A stretch of 64,000 bases of DNA, taken from Sphingomonas sp. Leaf343. GTDB taxonomy: Bacteria; Pseudomonadota; Alphaproteobacteria; Sphingomonadales; Sphingomonadaceae. Location of the stretch: positions 124,001 to 188,000 of the forward strand of contig NZ_LMPG01000016.1 of the NCBI RefSeq assembly GCF_001423765.1, read 5' to 3'. The position numbers were made by a program, and so were the translations under genes. Shown here piece after piece: positions 16,964-24,603 of the stretch; within the stretch, counting starts at the first letter, position 1, and the number at the start of each line of letters is the position of its first letter. The notes beneath the pieces are model-generated. The model worked only from the letters and a program-made list of their open reading frames with translations, was not told the DNA's origin and ran no database searches.

Positions 16964-19495
16964 TCATTTCGGCAGGTCGAGCGGCGATCCCGTGACGGGT
17001 ATGGCGATCCAGCGGCCCGCCGCCGCATCCGGCTGGCCGCCGCCGACCCACAGGCGATAGGTGCCGGGCAGCACGCGGCGGGTGCCGTCGCGAAATACAT
17101 GGCCCATCGATCGCGGATCGATCGTCAGCGTCACCGTCTTCGTCTCGCCGGGTTTCAGCGCGACGCGCGCGAAGGCGGCAAGCTGGCGCTGGAGCGCGGG
17201 ATCGGTGAAGCCGGCCGGTTCCCCCGACGACGGCGGCACCAGATACGCCTGCACCACCTCGTCGCCCGCGCGCGCACCGGTATTGGCGACGCGGGCCGTG
17301 ACGGTGATCGGCGTGCCGGTCGCGACGCCCGGCGCGGCGACGGCGTCATAGCCGAACCGCGTGAAGCTGAGCCCGTGGCCGAAGCCCCAGAGCGGCGTGC
17401 CGGTGAAGTAGCGATAGGTCCGCTCCTTCATCCCGTAATCGACGAAGGCGGGCAGATCGCTGGTCTTCGCGTACACGGTGACGGGCAGCCGCCCCGACGG
17501 ATTGCTGACGCCGGTCAGCGTATCGGCAATGGCGGTGCCACCCGCTTCGCCCGGATACCACATCGTCAGGATCGCGTCGGCGGACGCAGGATCGACCGCC
17601 ACCGCGCTGCCGCTGGCGAGCACGAGAACGATCGGCTTGCCCGTCGCCTTCAGCGCGGCGAGCAGGCGCTGCTGCGCGAACGGCAGCGCGATGTCGGTAC
17701 GGTCGCCGCCGACGAAGCCGGGCACCTGCACCGGCAGCGCCTCGCCCTCCAGATCGGGCGACAGGCCGGCGAACACGACCGCGACATCGGCGGATGCGGC
17801 GGCGGCGACCGCCTGCGCCAGCAACGGCCCTTCGGGGGGGAGCCACATCAGGCGGATGCCCTCGTCGTCGCTGACGTGGTCGAGTTCCAGCCGCAACGGC
17901 ACGGGCGCGCCGTCGCTGACGTAATCGACCTCGACACGACCCTTCGCGACCTCGCCCGCGGCAAGCTGGCGGTCGCCGATCCACAGCCGCACCGCGTCGT
18001 GCGACTTGCAGTATTTCCAGCAGGCGGGGACATCGACGACCAGCTTGTACGGACCCGGTCCCGGCGGCGCGAAACTTGCCGTCCAGCGCGCGTTGAACCG
18101 GTCGCCGCGGATCTGCGGCACCGGCGCGGCGCGGTTGATGTCGAGGTCGATGCGCCGCTCCGCACGCGTCGCGACGGTGCGGCCATCGACGCTGTATTCC
18201 GCTTTCAGCCCGGTCAGCGCCGTCTCCGGCACCACCACCGGCGCACCGTCCGCGAGGATCGATCCCTGCGCATAGACGACGCTGCCGAAGCGCGCGCGCA
18301 GACCCTCCAGCGGCGTGACCGGCACGATCGCGGTGCCGTGGTAATTGCCCTGCAATACGCCGAGATCGTCGGCGTTCGCGCCGATCACCGCCAGCCGCGT
18401 CGTCGTCGCCAGCGGCAGCCGGTCGCCATCGTTCCGGAGCAGCACGATCGCCTTGCGCGCCGCCTCCAGCGCCAGCGCGCGGTGGGCCGGCGTGCCGATC
18501 TGCGACGGCTTGATCCGCGACCACGGGCTCTTCGCGCCGTATACGATGCCGAGATCGCGCCGCGCCGTCAGCGCACGGGTCAGCGCGGTGTCGAGTTCGG
18601 CTTCGGTGATGAGGCCGCGCGCAACCGCGTCGGGCAGCGCGGCATAGGCGTTGCCGCAATTCAGGTCGGTCCCGCCGCGCACCGCCGCCGCCGCCGCCGC
18701 CGCGCCGTCCAGCCGGTAGTGATGGAACAGGTGGATGTTCGCCACCGCATCGCAGTCCGAGACGGTAAAGCCCCTGAACCCCCACGCCCCCCGGATGCGA
18801 TCGTTCATCAACGCGCCGTCCGCGCAGGCGGGCGTGCCGTGGATCGAATTATACGCACACATCAGCGACCGCGCCTTGCCGTCGATCACCGCCATCCGGA
18901 ACGCCGGCAGGTAGGTCGCTTCCAGATCGCGAGGCGACGGATCGACGTCGAACCCGTCGCGCCCCGCCTCCGGCCCGCTATGCACCGCCAGATGCTTGGG
19001 CGTGGCGATCACCTTGGGGTGGAGCGGGTCGGGACCTTGCAGGCCGGTGACGAATGCGACGCCGAGCGTACCCGTCAGATACGGGTCCTCGCCATACGTC
19101 TCCTGCCCGCGGCCCCAGCGCGGGTCGCGGAAGATGTTGATGTTGGGCGACCAGATCGTCAGCCCCTCGTAGATGCGGCGCGGTGCCGCCACGGGTTGCG
19201 CGTTGAACTTCGCGCGCGCCTCGGTCGCGACGGTGTCGCCGATGCGGCGGACCAGATCGGGGTCCCAGGTCGCCGCCATTCCGATCGCCTGCGGAAATAC
19301 CGTGGCGTGGCCGTTGCGCGCAAGGCCGTGCAGCCCCTCTCCCCACCAGTCATAGGCGGGCAGGCCGGCCTCCGCGTCGGCGGGGGCGCTGCTTTGCAGC
19401 TGCGCGGCCTTTTCGGCGACCGACATCGTCGCGATCGATGCGGCCGCCGGGTCGCTCGAACCCGAGACAGCCTGCGCGAGCAACAGCCAGATCAT
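16964..19495 (-). CDS. GH3 glycosidase, likely beta-xylosidase, with inserted PA14 domain
   Basis: An 843-residue GH3 enzyme beginning with a short hydrophobic signal (MIWLLLAQAVSGS). The N-terminal barrel carries YDWWGEGLHGLARNG, IWSPNINIFRDPRWGRGQ and ETYGEDPYLTG, followed by CAYNSIHGTPACAD. The nucleophile Asp247 lies in FTVSDCDAV. This set of motifs is that of the beta-xylosidase clade of GH3 rather than the classical beta-glucosidase clade. A PA14-type insertion is visible around residues 400-530 (GLKAEYSV, CWKYCKSHDAVRLWIGD), and a fibronectin III-like C-terminus follows the second GH3 domain. The start codon overlaps the upstream GH2 stop as ATGA. In this setting removal of beta-1,2-xylose from plant N-glycans is an attractive but unproven role. 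Confidence 0.88.
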   Translation of the reverse strand: MIWLLLAQAVSGSSDPAAASIATMSVAEKAAQLQSSAPADAEAGLPAYDWWGEGLHGLARNGHATVFPQAIGMAATWDPDLVRRIGDTVATEARAKFNAQPVAAPRRIYEGLTIWSPNINIFRDPRWGRGQETYGEDPYLTGTLGVAFVTGLQGPDPLHPKVIATPKHLAVHSGPEAGRDGFDVDPSPRDLEATYLPAFRMAVIDGKARSLMCAYNSIHGTPACADGALMNDRIRGAWGFRGFTVSDCDAVANIHLFHHYRLDGAAAAAAAVRGGTDLNCGNAYAALPDAVARGLITEAELDTALTRALTARRDLGIVYGAKSPWSRIKPSQIGTPAHRALALEAARKAIVLLRNDGDRLPLATTTRLAVIGANADDLGVLQGNYHGTAIVPVTPLEGLRARFGSVVYAQGSILADGAPVVVPETALTGLKAEYSVDGRTVATRAERRIDLDINRAAPVPQIRGDRFNARWTASFAPPGPGPYKLVVDVPACWKYCKSHDAVRLWIGDRQLAAGEVAKGRVEVDYVSDGAPVPLRLELDHVSDDEGIRLMWLPPEGPLLAQAVAAAASADVAVVFAGLSPDLEGEALPVQVPGFVGGDRTDIALPFAQQRLLAALKATGKPIVLVLASGSAVAVDPASADAILTMWYPGEAGGTAIADTLTGVSNPSGRLPVTVYAKTSDLPAFVDYGMKERTYRYFTGTPLWGFGHGLSFTRFGYDAVAAPGVATGTPITVTARVANTGARAGDEVVQAYLVPPSSGEPAGFTDPALQRQLAAFARVALKPGETKTVTLTIDPRSMGHVFRDGTRRVLPGTYRLWVGGGQPDAAAGRWIAIPVTGSPLDLPK

Positions 19496-22071
19496 CGTGC
19501 CAGCGTCCTCAATGTCAGGGATTTGGCCAGCGTCGCGGGGGACGCGGCGGATGCCACCGTGACGGTGATGCTCTCCCCCGGCAACAGGTCGAACCCGTCG
19601 TCGGACGGTTGCGCCGCGACATCGCCGAAATCGAGCATCACCGCGCGGGCGAGCGCCTTCGCGGTGATCGTCACCTCGCGGTCCTTCCAGCGCGCCGACA
19701 GGCCGGGCGCGGGATAGGCCATGTCCTTCGGCGGCGCGCGCTCGACGATCGCCCGGCTGACCGCCTTGTCGCCGACCAGCAACTCCGCGACCGCGTAGCT
19801 GGCGTCCGGTGCCGCCGTGCCGAACAGCGCCGCATCGTCCAGCGTCGCCACCAATGTGGCCGCCAGCGGCGCGAGCGTCGCCGCTTCGTCCCGCGTCGAC
19901 AGCGTCGCCCCTGCCATGTCGCGCACCGTGATGCGCCACCGCGCGGGCGTCGGCGTCGTCAGGTCGGAGATCAGCGACACCCGCGTGACCCGGTTCACAT
20001 TCTCCGCGACGATCGCCTGCGGTGCGAAGAAGCGGCGCGCGGCGTAGTTGAGCAGCTTCCACCGCCCTGAATAGTCGATGCTGGCCCACGAGATCGCCGG
20101 CCAGACATCGTTCAACTGCCAGTAGAGCGACCCCATCGTCACCGGCCGGCAGGCACGGTGGTGCAATGCCGCCAGCTCGATCGCCTGCGCCTGATTGACC
20201 TGCGTCAGATACACCATGTCGGCGAAATCCTTCGCCGGCCGCAGTCGCGCGTCGAGATAGAGTTGCAGGCGCGCATTGCCCTCGCCGGCGAGGAATTTCT
20301 GATGCGCCTTCATCACCGGGCTTTCGGCGGCCAGCGCGCCCTTCCCCGCGAAGTCGCGGATCGTGGACAGGTCGGGCATCGACTGGAACCCGTATTCCGA
20401 CATGAAGCGCGGGCAACTATCCAGATAGCGCTCGATCGGCTTCGATCCCGACCACACATCCCAGAAATGCCGGTCGCCCGCCGCATCGGTGTCGGCCGGG
20501 CCGTCATAGTCGGTCGATGGCGAGTTCGCCCAATACGGCGTCTGTGGCGCTTTCGCCGTCACCGCCGCGCGCAGCACGCGGTCGAACAGGACGGCCATGT
20601 TGGCGCCGATCCGCTCCTGCTCGTCCGGGCCGACGGCTTTCTTGAATGCCTTGCGGTCGCTCCAGTTTTCCCAGCCCGACAGGATCTCGTTGCCGCCCGC
20701 CCACAGCACGATCGACGGATGCGAGGACAGGCGCGCGACCTGTTCCTCCGCCTCGATCCGGACGTTCTCGCGATAAGCGGCGTCGGGCGGCGTCACGCTG
20801 CCGCCGAACATGAAGTCCTGCCAGATCATCAGGCCCATCGCGTCGGCCATGTCGTAGAAGGCGTCGTCGAGATAATAGCCGCCGCCCCAGATGCGCAGCA
20901 TGTTCATGTTGGCGTCGCGCGCGCCCTGAAGCAGGGGCCGCATCGACGCGGGCGTGACGCGGGCGGGGAAGCTGTCGAAAGGGATCAGGTTCGCGCCCTT
21001 GGCAAAGATGGGCGTGCCGTTGACCCGGAACCCGAACGCGCCGCCGTCGCGGATGATCTCGACCGTGCGCAACCCGATGCGGCGGCTGGCGCTGTCGTCC
21101 TGCCCCAGCGCCGCATCGACGCGGTACATCGGCTGCGCGCCGTACCCGACGGGCTGCCACCGCTGCGGATCGGTGACGGTCAGCGGCACGGTGACGACGT
21201 TCACGCCGGGCACCAGCGTTACGGTACGCGTCGCGGTGACGGGCGCGCCGGTCGGCCCGGTGACGGTGGCGCGCACTTCGGTCGTGGCTTGCGCGTCGGC
21301 GACGATGTCGAACGTCGCGGACAGCCGCGCCTCGGCGTCGTTCAGCGCCTGCTGATCGACGCGGAACGCCTCGATCCGGGCATCGTCCCACGCCTCCAGC
21401 CGCACCGGCCGCCACACGCCGATCGCGACGAGCCGCGGGCCCCAGTCCCAGCCGTAATGATATTTCGGTTTGCGGATATAGGGCGAAGTCTGCTTGCCCT
21501 TCGGCTCGTCGCCGAACGCGGAATCATATTCACCCGGCAGCGGGTTCTTCTCCGCCAGCACCATCGGCTGAAGCCGCTTGATCGGGGAGGCGACGCGGAC
21601 CGTGACCTCGTTACGACCAGGTTTCAGCAGCGGCTTGGCGTCGCCGCGCCAGCGCCGGTGCGCGTTGTCGGCGGACAGCAGGGGCTGGCCGTTGACCGAC
21701 ACGGTCGCGAACGTGTCGAGCCCGTCGAACACCAGATCGAGATGGTCGCGCGCCAGCATCGCCGGCGTCACGTCCAGCACCAGCCGGTATTGCCAGTCGG
21801 TCAGCCCCGCCCACTGGATCGCGGCCTCGTTCGTACCCTTGAACGGATCGGGCGCGATGCGCGCGGCGATCAGGTCCTGCTGCACGCTGCCGGGCACCGT
21901 CGCCTTCAGCCAGCGCGCGGCCTTCGGATGCGCCCTGGCGGCGGTCGCGTCGGCGGGGTCGATCCGTACCTGCCACCCGGCGTCGAGCGGCGTGACGGTC
22001 TTCGGTCCGGCCCAGGCGGCGGTCGAGGCCAGCAGCAGCGCGGCAGCGGCGATCATCGGCGCGATCCTCAT
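19492..22071 (-). CDS. Beta-mannosidase (GH2)
   Basis: An 859-residue exported GH2 enzyme. A signal peptide (residues 1-21, ALLLASTAAWAG) is followed by the jelly-roll domain with VPGSVQQDLIAA, the immunoglobulin-like domain, and a TIM barrel. The barrel includes NMLRIWGGGYYLDDAFYDM, WAGGNEILSGWENW (acid/base Glu462) and FMSEYGFQSMP (nucleophile Glu559). The GNE and SEYGFQS motifs are those of beta-mannosidases, not beta-galactosidases. Its start overlaps the GH20 stop and its stop overlaps the GH3 start, both as ATGA, so the three enzymes are translationally coupled. Cleavage of the Man-beta-1,4-GlcNAc bond of the N-glycan core is the expected activity. Confidence 0.92.
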   Translation of the reverse strand: MRIAPMIAAAALLLASTAAWAGPKTVTPLDAGWQVRIDPADATAARAHPKAARWLKATVPGSVQQDLIAARIAPDPFKGTNEAAIQWAGLTDWQYRLVLDVTPAMLARDHLDLVFDGLDTFATVSVNGQPLLSADNAHRRWRGDAKPLLKPGRNEVTVRVASPIKRLQPMVLAEKNPLPGEYDSAFGDEPKGKQTSPYIRKPKYHYGWDWGPRLVAIGVWRPVRLEAWDDARIEAFRVDQQALNDAEARLSATFDIVADAQATTEVRATVTGPTGAPVTATRTVTLVPGVNVVTVPLTVTDPQRWQPVGYGAQPMYRVDAALGQDDSASRRIGLRTVEIIRDGGAFGFRVNGTPIFAKGANLIPFDSFPARVTPASMRPLLQGARDANMNMLRIWGGGYYLDDAFYDMADAMGLMIWQDFMFGGSVTPPDAAYRENVRIEAEEQVARLSSHPSIVLWAGGNEILSGWENWSDRKAFKKAVGPDEQERIGANMAVLFDRVLRAAVTAKAPQTPYWANSPSTDYDGPADTDAAGDRHFWDVWSGSKPIERYLDSCPRFMSEYGFQSMPDLSTIRDFAGKGALAAESPVMKAHQKFLAGEGNARLQLYLDARLRPAKDFADMVYLTQVNQAQAIELAALHHRACRPVTMGSLYWQLNDVWPAISWASIDYSGRWKLLNYAARRFFAPQAIVAENVNRVTRVSLISDLTTPTPARWRITVRDMAGATLSTRDEAATLAPLAATLVATLDDAALFGTAAPDASYAVAELLVGDKAVSRAIVERAPPKDMAYPAPGLSARWKDREVTITAKALARAVMLDFGDVAAQPSDDGFDLLPGESITVTVASAASPATLAKSLTLRTLAR

Positions 22072-24410
22072 CGTCCGCCCTCCGTCAACTGCACGCGTTC
22101 GACGGTGTAATAGGGGTCGCTCAGGGGAGACGTGAACTGGAAACAGACGTCCCGATCCCCCGCCCGCGGCTTCCCGGCCTGATCGCCCGTCATCTTCGGC
22201 AGCGTACCCGTGAAGGTGAAGCGTTGCGGCGCGGTCTTCGGATCGGGAAGCGGGAACGCGCCCGCCGCGGTCGGACGCGCCGTCTTGTCGCCGCCCTTGC
22301 GCGCGGCGGCGGCGGCGATGCAGCCGACCTGCACCAGCAATTCGCCGTGATCGGACACGTTGTAATGCTCCGTCAGCATCCGCGCTTCGTGGGCGAGGCC
22401 ATAATGCCGCGCGAGGCGCACGACATCCACGGTGTAACCGCGCGCCACATCGAGCGGCGCGTCCGGGTAGAGCGTGCACGTGTCGAACAGGTTGATGTTG
22501 AACGCCGGCGCGTTGGCGGTCGATTCCGATGTCAGCGGCGGTCGCAGGCCCAGCGACCCCGCCGGGCAGGCGCGCATGTCCGAACTGGACCGCGACAGCA
22601 GCGCGGCGCGCGCGGTATCGAAACTGCGCGGGCTCGCCGTCGCCGCGCCCGCGGTGTCGAAGGCGGCGGCGCGAATGACCGTTCCGGGCTTCACCGTCAG
22701 CGGTCCGGCATAGGCTTTCGAGCGCGCGGTCGGCACGCTGCCATCCGTCGTGTAGCGGATCGTGCCATAGGGTGCCTGCGTCGTCAGCATCACGGGGACG
22801 CTGTTCCTGCGCAGCGCGTCGCCGTGCGTGCCGTCGACCTTCACCTCGACCGCGAAGGCGCTGTCGGCGACCTGCATCCCCGCGCGGCTCCAGCGTTCGC
22901 CCTGACGATGGACGCGCGGCAGGAAGGCGGCGAAGTCCTTGTTGCCCCGCTGCGCCCACGTCACCTCCGCGACGGCGCCGGCACGGGGAAAGATGTGGTG
23001 CTGCAACTGTTGGGGCGTGACGATATACTCGCTCCACAGATTGCCCTGCGCGCCGAGCACGTGGCGCTCGCGATCGGGCGCGATCCCGGCGGGCATCGGA
23101 TCGTAGTCATAGACTTTCGACAGCGGCAGCACGTCGAACCGGCCCGGCGGCTCGTCGGCGTGGTCGCTCTGCGTGTAGTTGAGGTACATCGGCGTGCCGG
23201 GGGTCATCACGACGTCGTGGCCCATGTTCGCGGCCTCGATCCCGCCCTTCTCGCCCCGCCACGACATGATCGATGCGGACGCGGGCAGGCCGCCCTCCAG
23301 GATCTCGTCCCAGCCGATCAGGCGGCGGCCCTTCGATTGCAGATAGGTGCCGAACTGGTCGATCATCCAGCTTTGCAGCGCGTTCTCGTCCTTCAGGCCC
23401 AGCGCCCTGATCTGCGCCTGAACCTCCGGGCTGCGTTCCCACTGGTCCTTCACCGCCTCGTCCCCGCCGAGATGGATGTAGGTGCCGGGGAACACGTCCA
23501 TGACCTCGTCCAGCACCGCCTTCACGAACGCGATGCCTTTGGGGCCGGGATTGAACAGATAGGGCATGATGCCCCAGTTGTTGCTGACCTCGGGCCGGTC
23601 GCCGAGCAGGCCAAGCTCGGGATAGGCGGCGACCAGCGCCTGTGCGTGGCCGGGCAGGTCGATCTCCGGCACGATCGTGATGCCGCGGTCGCGGGCATAG
23701 ACGACCAGCGCCTTCAGCTCCGCCTGCGTATAGAAACCGCCGACCTTCGCGCCGGGATCGCCGCCGGTCGACGGCGGCGTGCGGAAGCCGCCGATCTCGG
23801 CGAGCCTGGGGTAACGCTTCACCTCGAACCGCCAGCCCTGATCGTCGGTCAGATGCAGGTGCAGCGTGTTGAGCTTCACCGCCGCCATCTGGTCGACGAT
23901 CGCCCGCAGGGCGGGCATCGGCAGGAAATGTCGCGCGGGATCGATCATCAGGCCGCGCCAGCCGAACCGCGGCGCATCCGCGATCGCCGTCGCCGCCACC
24001 GTCGCGGGCCTGCCGAACGCCGCGTCCGGGCTGACCAGCTGCGCCAGCGTCATCGCCCCGTAGACGAAGCCGCGGTCGGCCGATGCGGCGATGACGATGC
24101 TCGTCGGCGTCACCGTCAGGCGGTACGCTTCGTCGCCCTTGATGCCGGCATCGCGGACGAAGCGGATCGGACCGGTGGTGCCGGGCACCAGCGTCAGGCC
24201 GCGCACCGTCTTCACATGCTGCGCCAGCAACCGCGCGGCGGTCGTCGCGCCCGCGTCGTCCGCGGCGGCACCGATCCGCGTACCCTCGGCGACGGTGAAG
24301 CTGCCCGCACCCGGGGTCATCGCGGCGGGCAGGGGGAGCAGCGACTGTGCTGCGAGGGGCGTGGAGCAGAGAAGGGCTGCGATGGCCGGCGAGAGGCGAA
24401 GGGCGATCAA
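22068..24410 (-). CDS. Beta-N-acetylhexosaminidase (GH20)
   Basis: A 780-residue exported hexosaminidase. The TTG at 24410 is preferred as start because it gives a clean signal peptide (IALRLSPAIAALLCSTPLAAQ) and an AGGAG ribosome-binding site lies six bases before it; an in-frame ATG 33 bases upstream would bury that site. The GH20b domain precedes the barrel, whose motifs are GWRGLMIDPARHFLP, LHLHLTDDQGWR, IVPEIDLPGHA and YIHLGGDEAVKDQW, with the Asp317-Glu318 catalytic pair used in substrate-assisted hydrolysis. A chitobiase-type C-terminal domain (TIRYTTDGSVPTARS) follows, and beyond it a tail of about 160 residues. It releases terminal beta-GlcNAc for the PTS encoded by the divergent operon. 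Confidence 0.92.
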   Translation of the reverse strand: MIALRLSPAIAALLCSTPLAAQSLLPLPAAMTPGAGSFTVAEGTRIGAAADDAGATTAARLLAQHVKTVRGLTLVPGTTGPIRFVRDAGIKGDEAYRLTVTPTSIVIAASADRGFVYGAMTLAQLVSPDAAFGRPATVAATAIADAPRFGWRGLMIDPARHFLPMPALRAIVDQMAAVKLNTLHLHLTDDQGWRFEVKRYPRLAEIGGFRTPPSTGGDPGAKVGGFYTQAELKALVVYARDRGITIVPEIDLPGHAQALVAAYPELGLLGDRPEVSNNWGIMPYLFNPGPKGIAFVKAVLDEVMDVFPGTYIHLGGDEAVKDQWERSPEVQAQIRALGLKDENALQSWMIDQFGTYLQSKGRRLIGWDEILEGGLPASASIMSWRGEKGGIEAANMGHDVVMTPGTPMYLNYTQSDHADEPPGRFDVLPLSKVYDYDPMPAGIAPDRERHVLGAQGNLWSEYIVTPQQLQHHIFPRAGAVAEVTWAQRGNKDFAAFLPRVHRQGERWSRAGMQVADSAFAVEVKVDGTHGDALRRNSVPVMLTTQAPYGTIRYTTDGSVPTARSKAYAGPLTVKPGTVIRAAAFDTAGAATASPRSFDTARAALLSRSSSDMRACPAGSLGLRPPLTSESTANAPAFNINLFDTCTLYPDAPLDVARGYTVDVVRLARHYGLAHEARMLTEHYNVSDHGELLVQVGCIAAAAARKGGDKTARPTAAGAFPLPDPKTAPQRFTFTGTLPKMTGDQAGKPRAGDRDVCFQFTSPLSDPYYTVERVQLTEGGR

Positions 24411-24475
24411 GGCATGCTCCTGAAGGTGACGGACGCGATCCATACCGCGCCATGCGGGCGGTGCCGACCGGACAA

Positions 24476-24513
24476 TAAAAAAACCGCCCGCCGGCGGGAA
24501 GCCGGCGGGCGGG
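24476..24513 (-). terminator. Rho-independent terminator after the TonB receptor gene
   Basis: On the minus strand a GC-only stem (gcccgccggc paired with gccggcgggc, loop ttcc) is followed by seven T residues. This is a textbook intrinsic terminator between the receptor and the downstream glycosidase genes, and it would make receptor transcripts more abundant than enzyme transcripts. Confidence 0.85.
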
Positions 24514-24560
24514 AGTCAGGGCGCGTGCCCGAAGGGACGGCACGCGACAGGAAGGCCGGG

Positions 24561-24599
24561 CGACACGGAGCGATATCATGCAGGGATCGCCCCGTGTCG
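24561..24599 (-). other. Second 3' hairpin downstream of the TonB receptor gene
   Basis: A 14-bp inverted repeat with one mismatch (cgacacggagcgat and atcgccccgtgtcg) lies five bases after the receptor stop and before the terminator. It could protect the 3' end of the receptor mRNA. There is no T tract. Confidence 0.55.
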
Positions 24600-24603
24600 G
24601 TCA

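Noticed and set aside
16964..20416. Much longer GH3 protein beginning upstream at 20416
   Set aside because: The extra N-terminal part is the GH2 gene read in another frame; the ATG at 19495 overlaps the GH2 stop and starts a signal peptide.
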